Of a stretch of 5,221 nucleotides of DNA, positions 1 to 5,221 are shown piece by piece. The notes under the pieces were generated by a model that saw only the letters and a program-made list of their open reading frames with translations, searched no databases and had not been told where the DNA came from. The number at the start of each line of letters is the position of its first letter. The stretch's first letter is position 1. Source of the DNA: an uncultured Collinsella sp. (GTDB taxonomy: Bacteria > Actinomycetota > Coriobacteriia > Coriobacteriales > Coriobacteriaceae). Position numbers and translations under genes: made by a program. Location of the stretch: positions 1 through 5,221 of the forward strand of contig CABVCF010000113.1 in the NCBI GenBank assembly GCA_902496775.1, read 5' to 3'.

Positions 1-18
1 CCCCACGCTCGTTCAGTC

Positions 19-40
19 TCTAGGCACCCAAGGTGCCAGA
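19..40 (+). promoter_or_regulatory. Small hairpin just upstream of infB
   Basis: GGCACC (23-28) and GGTGCC (32-37) are perfect complements around a CAA loop. The stem continues as TCT (19-21) with AGA (38-40) if A22 is bulged, giving about 9 bp. It ends 6 bases before the infB Shine-Dalgarno sequence. No T-run follows, so it does not look like an intrinsic terminator. It could protect or process the mRNA, influence infB translation, or be a chance structure. Stops occur in all three forward frames around it (TAG 21-23, TAG 46-48, TGA 50-52), so I cannot tell which, if any, ends the upstream gene. Confidence 0.4.
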
Positions 41-46
41 AAGGGT

Positions 47-52
47 AGGTGA
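47..52 (+). promoter_or_regulatory. Ribosome binding site of infB
   Basis: AGGTGA lies 6 bases before the ATG at 59. It is a good Shine-Dalgarno match at normal spacing and supports the chosen infB start. Confidence 0.75.
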
Positions 53-58
53 AGTCAT

Positions 59-2773
59 ATGGCAAAAGTCCGTGTGTCCACCCTGGCCAAAGAGTTCGGC
101 ATGACCTCCAAGGAACTGATGGGTCATCTCGCCGAAATGAAGATTCCCGCTAAGTCCGCTTCCTCCGCTTTGGAGGACGCTTACGTCGCCATGGTCCGCA
201 AGCAGCTCGCCTCGGTGATCGAGGCCCGCGCCAAGGAAGTCGAGGCCGCCAAGCAGGCCGAGGAGGAGGCAGCCGCCGCCGAGGAGGCAGCGCGCGCTGC
301 CGAGGCCGAGCGCGAGCGCATCGCCGCCGAGAAGGCACGCGAGGAGGAGCGCCGCCAGTTCGCTGCCGCCCAGGCTGCCGAGGAGGCCGCCCGTGCCGAG
401 GCCGAGGCCAAGAAGAAGGCCGAGCAGGAGCGCCTTGCCCGCGAGAAGGAGGAGGCTGCCCGCGAGGCCCAGCGCCGCGCCGTTCCCGCTTCCGACTCCG
501 GTTCGCGTTTCCGTTCGCTTCTCGACCAGATCGCCGCACAGGAGACCGTGCTCAAGGAGAAGAAGGACGCCGAGGAGAAGGCCAAGGCCGAGCGCGCTGC
601 CGAGCGCGGCAACCGTCGTGGCGGCAACAACGACCGTCGCGGTGGCCGTCGTAACGATCGCAACGCCTCCGACAACAACTCCGATCGCAACGCCTCCGAG
701 AGCCGTCCGCACAGCCATCGCACCAACGCCAGCAACAACGTCGCTGCCGGCATGGACTTCCCCAACCCCGATAAGCAGGGCAAGGGCAAGAAACGCAAGG
801 GCGGTCACGGCAACGATGAGGACCACTACAGCCGCATGGCGCGTGAGGCCGAGGAGTACAGCCGCGAGAAGGCGCTCGAGGAGGCTCGTGCCGCCGTCGA
901 GGAGGCCTCTCGCGAGTCCACTGGTCGCCGCAAAAAGCGCAAGGAGAAGCGCGAGCGCGAGGCCGCAAAGGCTCAGGAAGAGCGCAAGATTGAGGAGGCG
1001 CTGGCCCAGGGCGTGAACCCCGAGGACCTCGACGCCATCAAGGTCTCCCAGGGCGTTACCGTCCAGGAGCTCGCCGAGGCGCTCGACGTTCCGGCCAACG
1101 ACATCATCAAGCGCCTGTTCCTGCTGGGCACGCCGCTCACGATGACGCAGTCCATGTCCGACGACCTCGTCGAGCTCGTTGCCGACGACCTGGGCCGTCA
1201 GATCAAGATCATCACCCCCGAGGAGGAGAACACCTTCTCGTTCTACGACGATCCCGCCGACCTTAAGCCGCGCGCCCCGGTCGTCACCGTCATGGGTCAC
1301 GTCGACCACGGCAAGACGAGCCTGCTCGACGCCATCCGTCACACCGGCGTCGCTGCCGGCGAGGCGGGCGGCATTACCCAGGCCATCGGCGCTTCGCAGG
1401 TCATGATCAACGACCGCAAGATCACCTTCATCGATACCCCGGGCCACGCCACCTTTACGGCCATGCGTGCCCGTGGCGCCAAGGTGACCGACATCGTCAT
1501 TCTGATCGTGGCTGCCGACGACGGCGTCATGCCTCAGACCATCGAGTCGATCAACCACGCCAAGGCCGCTGGCGTACCCATTGTCGTCGCCGTCAACAAG
1601 ATCGATAAGCCGGGCGCCAACCCCGACCGCGTGCGCCAGGAGCTCACCGAGTACGGCATCATCCCCGAGGAGTGGGGCGGACAGAACATGTTCGTCAACA
1701 TCTCGGCCAAGCAGAAGATCGGTATCGACGACCTGCTCGAGACCGTGCTGCTCCAGGCCGACGTGCTCGAGCTCAAGGCCAACCCCGATACTTTCGCTTC
1801 GGGCAACGTCCTCGAGGCTAAGCTCGATAAGGGCCGCGGCTCGGTTGCCACCGTGCTCGTGACCCGCGGCACCCTGCACGTGGGCGACACGCTGGTCGCC
1901 GGCCTCACCTATGGCCGCGTCCGTGCCATGCTCGACCCCAAGGGCAACGCCGTTACCGAGGCCGGTCCTTCTGACGCCGTCGAGATCTTGGGCCTGCAGT
2001 CCGTCCCCAACGCCGGCGACGAGTTCCGCGTTTTCGAGGACGAGCGCGAGGCGCGTGCGCTGGCCGACGAGCGTTCGCTCAAGGCCCGTATCGAGGAGCA
2101 GAGCCGCGTGAAGCACGTCACGCTCGAGAACCTCTTCGAGACCATCGCCGACGCCGAGGTCAAGGAGCTCAACCTGATCATCAAGGCCGACGTCCAGGGT
2201 TCCATCGAGGCCCTTCAGGACTCGCTCGACAAGATGGATCAGTCCGAGGTCCGCATCAACACGATCCACTCCGCGGTCGGCGCCATCAACGAGACCGACG
2301 TCGTCCTGGCCGACGCTTCCAACGCCATCATCATCGGCTTTGGCGTTCGTCCCGACGGCAAGGCCCGCTCCGCCGCCGAGCGCGAGGGCGTCGAGATCCG
2401 TTGCTACGACGTCATCTACAAGTGCCTCGAGGACCTCGACGCTGCCCGTATCGGCATGCTCAAGCCCACCGAGGTTGAGGTCTCCACGGGCACTGCGACC
2501 GTCCTGGACACCTTCAAGGTGCCCAAAGTCGGCATCGCCGCCGGTGTCCGCGTCGAGGAGGGCGAGATCGCCGCGACCGATTCCGTGCGCCTGGTGCGTG
2601 ACGGCATTGTGGTCTTCAACGGCAAGATCGCCTCGATGCGCCACTACAAGGACGAGGCCAAGAGCCTCAAGAGCGGTTCCGAGGGCGGCATTGGCCTGGA
2701 GAACTTCCAGGACATCAAGCCCGGCGACCAGATCGAGGGTTACCGCATCGACCAGGTTGCCCGTACCGAGTAG
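59..2773 (+). CDS. infB: Translation initiation factor IF-2
   Basis: A cytosolic GTPase that brings fMet-tRNA to the 30S subunit and promotes 50S joining. The protein has 904 residues, in the range of long bacterial IF-2s. A first IF2N module spans about 3-47. A charged Ala/Glu/Lys/Arg linker follows (about 54-325), probably helical to 142 and RGG/Asn-rich at 183-227. A second IF2N module lies at about 333-384. The G domain carries G1 GHVDHGKT (413-420, Lys419), G2 Thr440 in GGITQ, G3 DTPGH (459-463, catalytic His463), G4 NKID (513-516) and G5 SAK (549-551). Domain II is about 580-672, domain III about 690-800 (KADVQGS 709-715), and the tRNA-binding C2 domain about 805-904. In C2 the usual cysteines are Val830 and Gly876. 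The start is supported by AGGTGA and by the family-typical N-terminus MAKVRV. First complete gene of the run, with the codon use of a highly expressed gene. Confidence 0.98.
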   Translation: MAKVRVSTLAKEFGMTSKELMGHLAEMKIPAKSASSALEDAYVAMVRKQLASVIEARAKEVEAAKQAEEEAAAAEEAARAAEAERERIAAEKAREEERRQFAAAQAAEEAARAEAEAKKKAEQERLAREKEEAAREAQRRAVPASDSGSRFRSLLDQIAAQETVLKEKKDAEEKAKAERAAERGNRRGGNNDRRGGRRNDRNASDNNSDRNASESRPHSHRTNASNNVAAGMDFPNPDKQGKGKKRKGGHGNDEDHYSRMAREAEEYSREKALEEARAAVEEASRESTGRRKKRKEKREREAAKAQEERKIEEALAQGVNPEDLDAIKVSQGVTVQELAEALDVPANDIIKRLFLLGTPLTMTQSMSDDLVELVADDLGRQIKIITPEEENTFSFYDDPADLKPRAPVVTVMGHVDHGKTSLLDAIRHTGVAAGEAGGITQAIGASQVMINDRKITFIDTPGHATFTAMRARGAKVTDIVILIVAADDGVMPQTIESINHAKAAGVPIVVAVNKIDKPGANPDRVRQELTEYGIIPEEWGGQNMFVNISAKQKIGIDDLLETVLLQADVLELKANPDTFASGNVLEAKLDKGRGSVATVLVTRGTLHVGDTLVAGLTYGRVRAMLDPKGNAVTEAGPSDAVEILGLQSVPNAGDEFRVFEDEREARALADERSLKARIEEQSRVKHVTLENLFETIADAEVKELNLIIKADVQGSIEALQDSLDKMDQSEVRINTIHSAVGAINETDVVLADASNAIIIGFGVRPDGKARSAAEREGVEIRCYDVIYKCLEDLDAARIGMLKPTEVEVSTGTATVLDTFKVPKVGIAAGVRVEEGEIAATDSVRLVRDGIVVFNGKIASMRHYKDEAKSLKSGSEGGIGLENFQDIKPGDQIEGYRIDQVARTE
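605..733 (+). repeat. RGG/Asn-rich linker with an 18-base direct repeat in infB
   Basis: Residues 183-225 of IF-2 are rich in Arg, Gly, Asn and Ser. RRGG occurs twice (186-189, 193-196), 7 residues apart. The 18-base unit CGATCGCAACGCCTCCGA is repeated exactly at 655-672 and 682-699, a 27-base period, and encodes DRNAS twice (200-204 and 209-213). The region is in frame, with no sign of damage. It looks like a disordered, basic, possibly RNA-binding linker that has grown by small in-frame duplication. Confidence 0.7.
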
Positions 2774-2777
2774 GGGG
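2773..2777 (+). promoter_or_regulatory. Ribosome binding site of rbfA
   Basis: GGGGG begins at the last base of the infB stop codon and lies 7 bases before the rbfA ATG at 2785. The closeness to the stop suggests that ribosomes finishing infB can help start rbfA. Confidence 0.6.
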
Positions 2778-2784
2778 TAGCGCT

Positions 2785-3195
2785 ATGAAGCAAACGCAGG
2801 CAACCCGCCGTCTGGGCGAGCAGCTTCGCGAGAAGCTCGGTTATATTCTGCTCTTTGAGGTTTCCGATCCGCGTCTCGACCTGGTCACCTTGACCGCGGT
2901 CGAGGTCGCGGTGGACCGTTCGTTCGCGCGCGTGTACGTGTCATGCGACGCGAGCCGCTACGACGAGGTCATGGAGGCGCTCGCCAGCGCCAAGGGCCGC
3001 ATTCGTAGCCTGTTGGCCCGCTCGCTCGATTGGCGCGTCACGCCCGAGCTCGATTTTCGCATCGATCGCTCGACCGATGAGGCCGAGCGCATCACGCGTG
3101 CGCTGGAAAACGTTCCGGCCACGCTTGCGATCGAAAAGGACGAGGACGGCTACCCCATAGCGGATGCCGCCCAGGAGGCAGCTTTAGATGACTAA
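2785..3195 (+). CDS. rbfA: Ribosome-binding factor A
   Basis: A small cytosolic factor that binds the immature 30S subunit near the 5' end of 16S rRNA, helps late maturation and matters in the cold (family knowledge). The product has 136 residues, normal for RbfA. The single KH-like domain is recognisable from a basic first helix (RRLGEQLRE, 8-16), the SDPRL motif (27-31), a strand pair (about 35-53), and AKGRIRSLLARSL (69-81) leading into TPELDFRID (86-94). The AKG at 69-71 fits the AxG kink that RbfA has in place of the KH GxxG loop. The C-terminus (about 117-136) is acidic and probably flexible. It sits 11 bases after infB and overlaps nrnA by 8 bases, so coupled translation is likely. It contains one TCA codon (Ser53), a codon not seen in its neighbours. 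Confidence 0.95.
   Translation: MKQTQATRRLGEQLREKLGYILLFEVSDPRLDLVTLTAVEVAVDRSFARVYVSCDASRYDEVMEALASAKGRIRSLLARSLDWRVTPELDFRIDRSTDEAERITRALENVPATLAIEKDEDGYPIADAAQEAALDD
3173..3178 (+). promoter_or_regulatory. Ribosome binding site of nrnA, inside rbfA
   Basis: AGGAGG is a full consensus Shine-Dalgarno sequence 9 bases before the ATG at 3188. It lies within the last codons of rbfA and fixes the nrnA start, giving the 8-base overlap ATGACTAA (3188-3195). It is the strongest ribosome binding site in the window. Confidence 0.8.
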
Positions 3196-4231
3196 TTCCG
3201 CCGACCTCGCCTCGTGCGAGTCTGCAGATATTAAACGACGCATCCTCGAGCTCATCGAGGATGCGTCCTCCATTGCGATCTCGGGTCACACCTCTCCCGA
3301 CGGCGATGCCCTGGGCTCCGTGTTGGGCCTGGGCCTTTCGCTTATGAAGGTGTTCCCCGACAAGGACATCGCCCTGCTGCTGGCAGACGACGATCCTGTT
3401 CCGCGCATCTACCGTTTTATGGAGGGCGCCGACCTGCTGGTGCCGGCATCTGCCTACAGCGGCAACCCGGACCTGTTCATTTCGGTAGACGTGCCGGTCG
3501 TCGAGCGCCTCAATAACTCCGCCGAGGTGCTGCGCCGTTCGGCCCACGTGGCGTGCTTTGACCATCACCCGGCGCGCGAGGAGTTTGCCGAGGTCAGCCT
3601 TAGGTGCGTCAATGCTGCTGCTTGCGCCATGATTATCGACCGATTTTTGGCCGATTGCGGCATTACCGCAAGCGACAGTATCGCTACCTGCCTGCTGTGC
3701 GGCCTGGTCACCGACACCGGTCGTTTTCAGTATCAGAACGCCGACGCCGCAGCGTTTCATGCCGCCTCGCGTCTGGTGGCGCACGGTGCCGATCCGGCAC
3801 GCGTCGCGCTCGAGGTCTATCAGAGCATGCGTGTCGAGTTCTTGCACCTCAAGTCCATCGTCATGGGTCGCATCAAGACGGTCGCGCACGGGCGCGTGGC
3901 GTATAGCTACGCGTACGAAAGTGACCTTAAGGAATGCGGCGTCACCTCTGATGAGTGCGACGGCCTGGTCGATGTGGTGCGCTCGGTGATGGGTGTCGAG
4001 GTCTGCCTGTTTCTTAAGGGCATCGAGGGGGATACTAAGGTGCGCGGCAACCTGCGCTCCAAGGGCGAACTTGATGTTTCCGAGATTGCGGCCAATTTTG
4101 GCGGAGGTGGGCACCACGCTGCCGCCGGCTTTACCAACGCCGGAACGATTTCCGAGACGCTCACCACGGCACTTCCCATGCTGGCCGAGCTGGTAGGGGA
4201 GGATCCCGCTTCGGTGACCGTCGAGCTCTAA
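3188..4231 (+). CDS. nrnA: DHH/DHHA1 phosphoesterase, NrnA type
   Basis: A metal-dependent phosphoesterase of the DHH family. Characterised NrnA proteins degrade very short RNAs and dephosphorylate pAp; some actinobacterial members also act on cyclic dinucleotides or their linear products. Which substrate this one prefers cannot be read from sequence. The 347 residues carry the DHH-domain metal ligands: GHTSPDGD (33-40, with His34, Asp38, Asp40), Asp101 in SVDVP, DHH (125-127) in CFDHHP, and Asp176 in VTDTGRF. The C-terminal DHHA1 domain shows VRGNLRS (285-291) and GGGGHHAAAGF (305-315). Both domains look intact, so it is probably active. A position between rbfA and truB is common for this family in Firmicutes and Actinobacteria and supports the call over RecJ. 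The start is set by AGGAGG at 3173. A perfect 13-bp inverted repeat lies at codons 17-27. Confidence 0.93.
   Translation: MTNSADLASCESADIKRRILELIEDASSIAISGHTSPDGDALGSVLGLGLSLMKVFPDKDIALLLADDDPVPRIYRFMEGADLLVPASAYSGNPDLFISVDVPVVERLNNSAEVLRRSAHVACFDHHPAREEFAEVSLRCVNAAACAMIIDRFLADCGITASDSIATCLLCGLVTDTGRFQYQNADAAAFHAASRLVAHGADPARVALEVYQSMRVEFLHLKSIVMGRIKTVAHGRVAYSYAYESDLKECGVTSDECDGLVDVVRSVMGVEVCLFLKGIEGDTKVRGNLRSKGELDVSEIAANFGGGGHHAAAGFTNAGTISETLTTALPMLAELVGEDPASVTVEL
3237..3267 (+). repeat. Perfect 13-bp inverted repeat within nrnA
   Basis: Arm GACGCATCCTCGA (3237-3249) is exactly complementary to TCGAGGATGCGTC (3255-3267) around a 5-base loop GCTCA. It starts 49 bases after the A of the nrnA start codon and spans codons 17-27 (R-I-L-E-L-I-E-D-A region). 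As RNA it would form a very stable hairpin. No T-run follows (next bases CTCCATTG), so it is not a standard intrinsic terminator. Its role, if any, is unknown. Confidence 0.8.
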
Positions 4232-4237
4232 CTTTTT

Positions 4238-4243
4238 GGATGG
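4238..4243 (+). promoter_or_regulatory. Weak ribosome binding site of truB
   Basis: GGATGG, of which GGA (4238-4240) is 6 bases before the ATG at 4247, is the only Shine-Dalgarno-like sequence in the 15-base nrnA-truB gap. It is weaker than those of the other genes, so truB may depend on ribosomes arriving from nrnA. Confidence 0.4.
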
Positions 4244-4246
4244 TAC

Positions 4247-5179
4247 ATGGCTCGTCGTACACCTTCTCAACTTAATATGCTGCTCGCCGTCGATAAGCCG
4301 GTGGGCTGCACGTCTCATGACGTTGTTTCGCAATGCCGACGCGCCCTCCATGAGCGGCGCGTCGGTCATGCCGGAACGCTCGACCCCATGGCATCGGGTG
4401 TCATGGTGGTGGGCGTGGGGCAGGCAACGCGTCTGCTGGGCATGCTTACGCTCGATACCAAAAGCTACGTCGCCGACATTTCGTTTGGCGTCGAGACCAA
4501 TACCGATGATGCGGAAGGCGAGGCCGTCCGCACAGTGCCCATTGCCGCCGACCTGCGCGATCCGGCCTATGCCCGCGAGCGCCTGTGCGCTATGTTGGGC
4601 CCTCAGATGCAGGTGCCGCCGGCGTTTTCGGCCATTTCTGTCAACGGCGTGCGTGCCTATAAGGCTGCGCGCGAGGGCAATGCCGTTGAGTTGCCCCCGC
4701 GTCCGGTCGAGGTATATTCCGCCGATCTGATTGCCGTGAGCGGCGAGGGCGACGCTTGCGTTTGGACCGTGGCGTTTTCGGTGAGCAAGGGCACCTACAT
4801 CCGTGCGCTCGCTCGCGATTTGGGCCGTGCCTGCGACAACGCTGCACATATTTCCGCACTGCGCCGTACGGCCTCCGGCGTTGTTTCCATCGGTGTCTGC
4901 CATGCGGTCGAGGAACTTTCTGCCGAGTCCGCTGCCGGCTTTGCCCTGGATCCCATTGCGGCACTGGGCGCCACGCGCGTCGACTTGCCGGGTAATCTTG
5001 CCGACGATCTGCTGTGCGGACGTCGTATCCCTATTGAGCGTGCGCTTGGGCGCTTCGATTCGTCGAAGGCTCCGTTTGCGCTGGTGCTCGATGGCGGGCT
5101 CAAGGCGCTCGCCCGTATCGAGGGCGGCCGCTTTGTAATGGAGCACGTCTTTCCGCAAGCGATCGGCGGTGTTCGATGA
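4247..5179 (+). CDS. truB: tRNA pseudouridine-55 synthase
   Basis: Converts uridine 55 in the T-loop of most tRNAs to pseudouridine, and the fold also acts as a tRNA chaperone (family knowledge). The 310-residue protein is of normal length. Family motifs appear in order: LLAVDKPVGCTSHDVV (12-27), GHAGTLDP (40-47) with the catalytic Asp46 (Asp48 in E. coli), Tyr74 in KSYVADISFGVETNTDDAEG, QVPPAFSAISVNGVRAY (122-138), and SKGTYIRALARDLG (180-193) with the conserved Arg186. The C-terminal part (about 245-310) is the poorly conserved small domain. The first ATG is preferred; Met11 (4277) would also leave the catalytic domain whole, since many TruB proteins begin only a few residues before the VDKP motif, but it has no ribosome binding site. 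It follows nrnA by 15 bases, and its TGA overlaps the next start. Confidence 0.96.
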   Translation: MARRTPSQLNMLLAVDKPVGCTSHDVVSQCRRALHERRVGHAGTLDPMASGVMVVGVGQATRLLGMLTLDTKSYVADISFGVETNTDDAEGEAVRTVPIAADLRDPAYARERLCAMLGPQMQVPPAFSAISVNGVRAYKAAREGNAVELPPRPVEVYSADLIAVSGEGDACVWTVAFSVSKGTYIRALARDLGRACDNAAHISALRRTASGVVSIGVCHAVEELSAESAAGFALDPIAALGATRVDLPGNLADDLLCGRRIPIERALGRFDSSKAPFALVLDGGLKALARIEGGRFVMEHVFPQAIGGVR

Positions 5180-5221
5180 TGCTGGCCTCCCACGAGCTCG
5201 CGCGTATCTTTTTCGCGGGCG
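5176..5221 (+). CDS. ribF: Start of a downstream gene, probably riboflavin kinase/FAD synthetase (partial)
   Basis: ATGATG at 5176 opens a frame that runs to the window end and reads MMLASHELARIFFAG (15 codons plus one base). The first ATG overlaps the truB stop as ATGA, a classic coupled start; the ATG at 5179 is an in-frame alternative. GGCGG (5165-5169) could be a weak ribosome binding site 6 bases ahead. The visible residues hold no diagnostic motif. The ribF name rests only on the common truB-ribF gene order in bacteria; the GxFDGVHxGH nucleotide-binding motif would be expected soon after the window end. Confidence 0.5.
   Translation, partial: MMLASHELARIFFAG

Noticed and set aside
286..301. 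A perfect 16-base palindrome (GGCAGCGC/GCGCTGCC) in infB.
   Set aside because: It falls in a very GC-rich run of Ala, Arg and Glu codons where such palindromes are easily formed; nothing else points to a binding site.
752..754. Met232 of IF-2 as an internal start giving a short isoform, as known in E. coli.
   Set aside because: No Shine-Dalgarno sequence lies upstream of it, and the E. coli isoform arrangement is not general.
393..1016. A 207-codon + strand frame inside the IF-2 linker.
   Set aside because: It reads as Arg/Pro/Ser-rich repeats, the usual out-of-frame product of GC-rich Ala/Glu/Arg codons, and overlaps a clear gene.
20..2644. An 874-codon open frame on the - strand opposite infB.
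   Set aside because: It is codon-aligned with infB, so stops would appear only where infB uses TTA, CTA or TCA, and infB uses none of these. Its translation is low-complexity Gly/Leu/Val/Asp with no family resemblance. It is a codon-bias shadow.
3786..3800. A 6-bp inverted repeat GTGCCG/CGGCAC in nrnA.
   Set aside because: Short, in GC-rich coding sequence, and expected by chance several times in a window of this size.
4212..4237. A possible terminator after nrnA, because TTTTT follows the stop.
   Set aside because: Only very short self-complementary pieces (CGGTGACCG, GAGCTC) precede the five T residues, and truB starts 10 bases later.
4240..4242. An alternative ATG in the nrnA-truB gap.
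   Set aside because: It is out of frame with the TruB motifs and overlaps the likely ribosome binding site.
3092..5158. A 688-codon open frame on the - strand opposite nrnA and truB.
   Set aside because: nrnA and truB lie in the same frame, and neither uses TTA, CTA or TCA, so the reverse frame stays open through both and the short gap. No recognisable domain and no ribosome binding site support it.
1..5221. A novel multi-gene system, mobile element, CRISPR array or RNA gene.
   Set aside because: All coding space is explained by well-known translation-related genes in a widely conserved order. I saw no transposase, spaced repeats, tRNA-like cloverleaf or attachment-site duplications.

Overview
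This is a compact, ordinary stretch of a bacterial nusA-infB type operon. Four complete genes and the start of a fifth lie on the + strand, and almost every base is coding: infB (translation initiation factor IF-2), rbfA (30S assembly factor), an nrnA-type DHH/DHHA1 phosphoesterase, truB (tRNA pseudouridine-55 synthase), and the first 15 codons of a gene that by position is probably ribF. Sequence is GC-rich with a strong preference for C- and G-ending codons. Gene order and the style of the IF-2 N-terminal linker suggest a high-GC actinomycete relative, most likely a Coriobacteriia member such as Collinsella. That assignment is inference from recognition, not a database result.

Layout. Bases 1-58 are the tail of the upstream intergenic region, or the end of an upstream gene (nusA or ylxR would be expected). 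They hold a small hairpin and the infB ribosome binding site. infB fills 59-2773. After 11 bases with a GGGGG ribosome binding site comes rbfA (2785-3195), which overlaps the start of nrnA (3188-4231) by 8 bases. A 15-base gap leads to truB (4247-5179), whose stop overlaps the next start as ATGA (5176-5179). No promoter or intrinsic terminator is visible, so all genes are probably read from a promoter upstream of the window. No gene-free stretch exceeds about 60 bases.

Together the genes serve translation and RNA metabolism: IF-2 brings initiator tRNA to the 30S subunit, RbfA matures the 30S subunit, NrnA clears short RNA fragments and pAp-like nucleotides, and TruB modifies the T-loop of tRNAs.

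I found no previously undescribed system. The points most worth a second look are a perfect 13-bp inverted repeat inside the 5' coding region of nrnA, replacement of two normally conserved cysteines and an arginine in the fMet-tRNA-binding C-terminal domain of IF-2, an RGG/Asn-rich linker with an 18-base direct repeat in IF-2, and a sharp change of codon preference between infB and the genes behind it.
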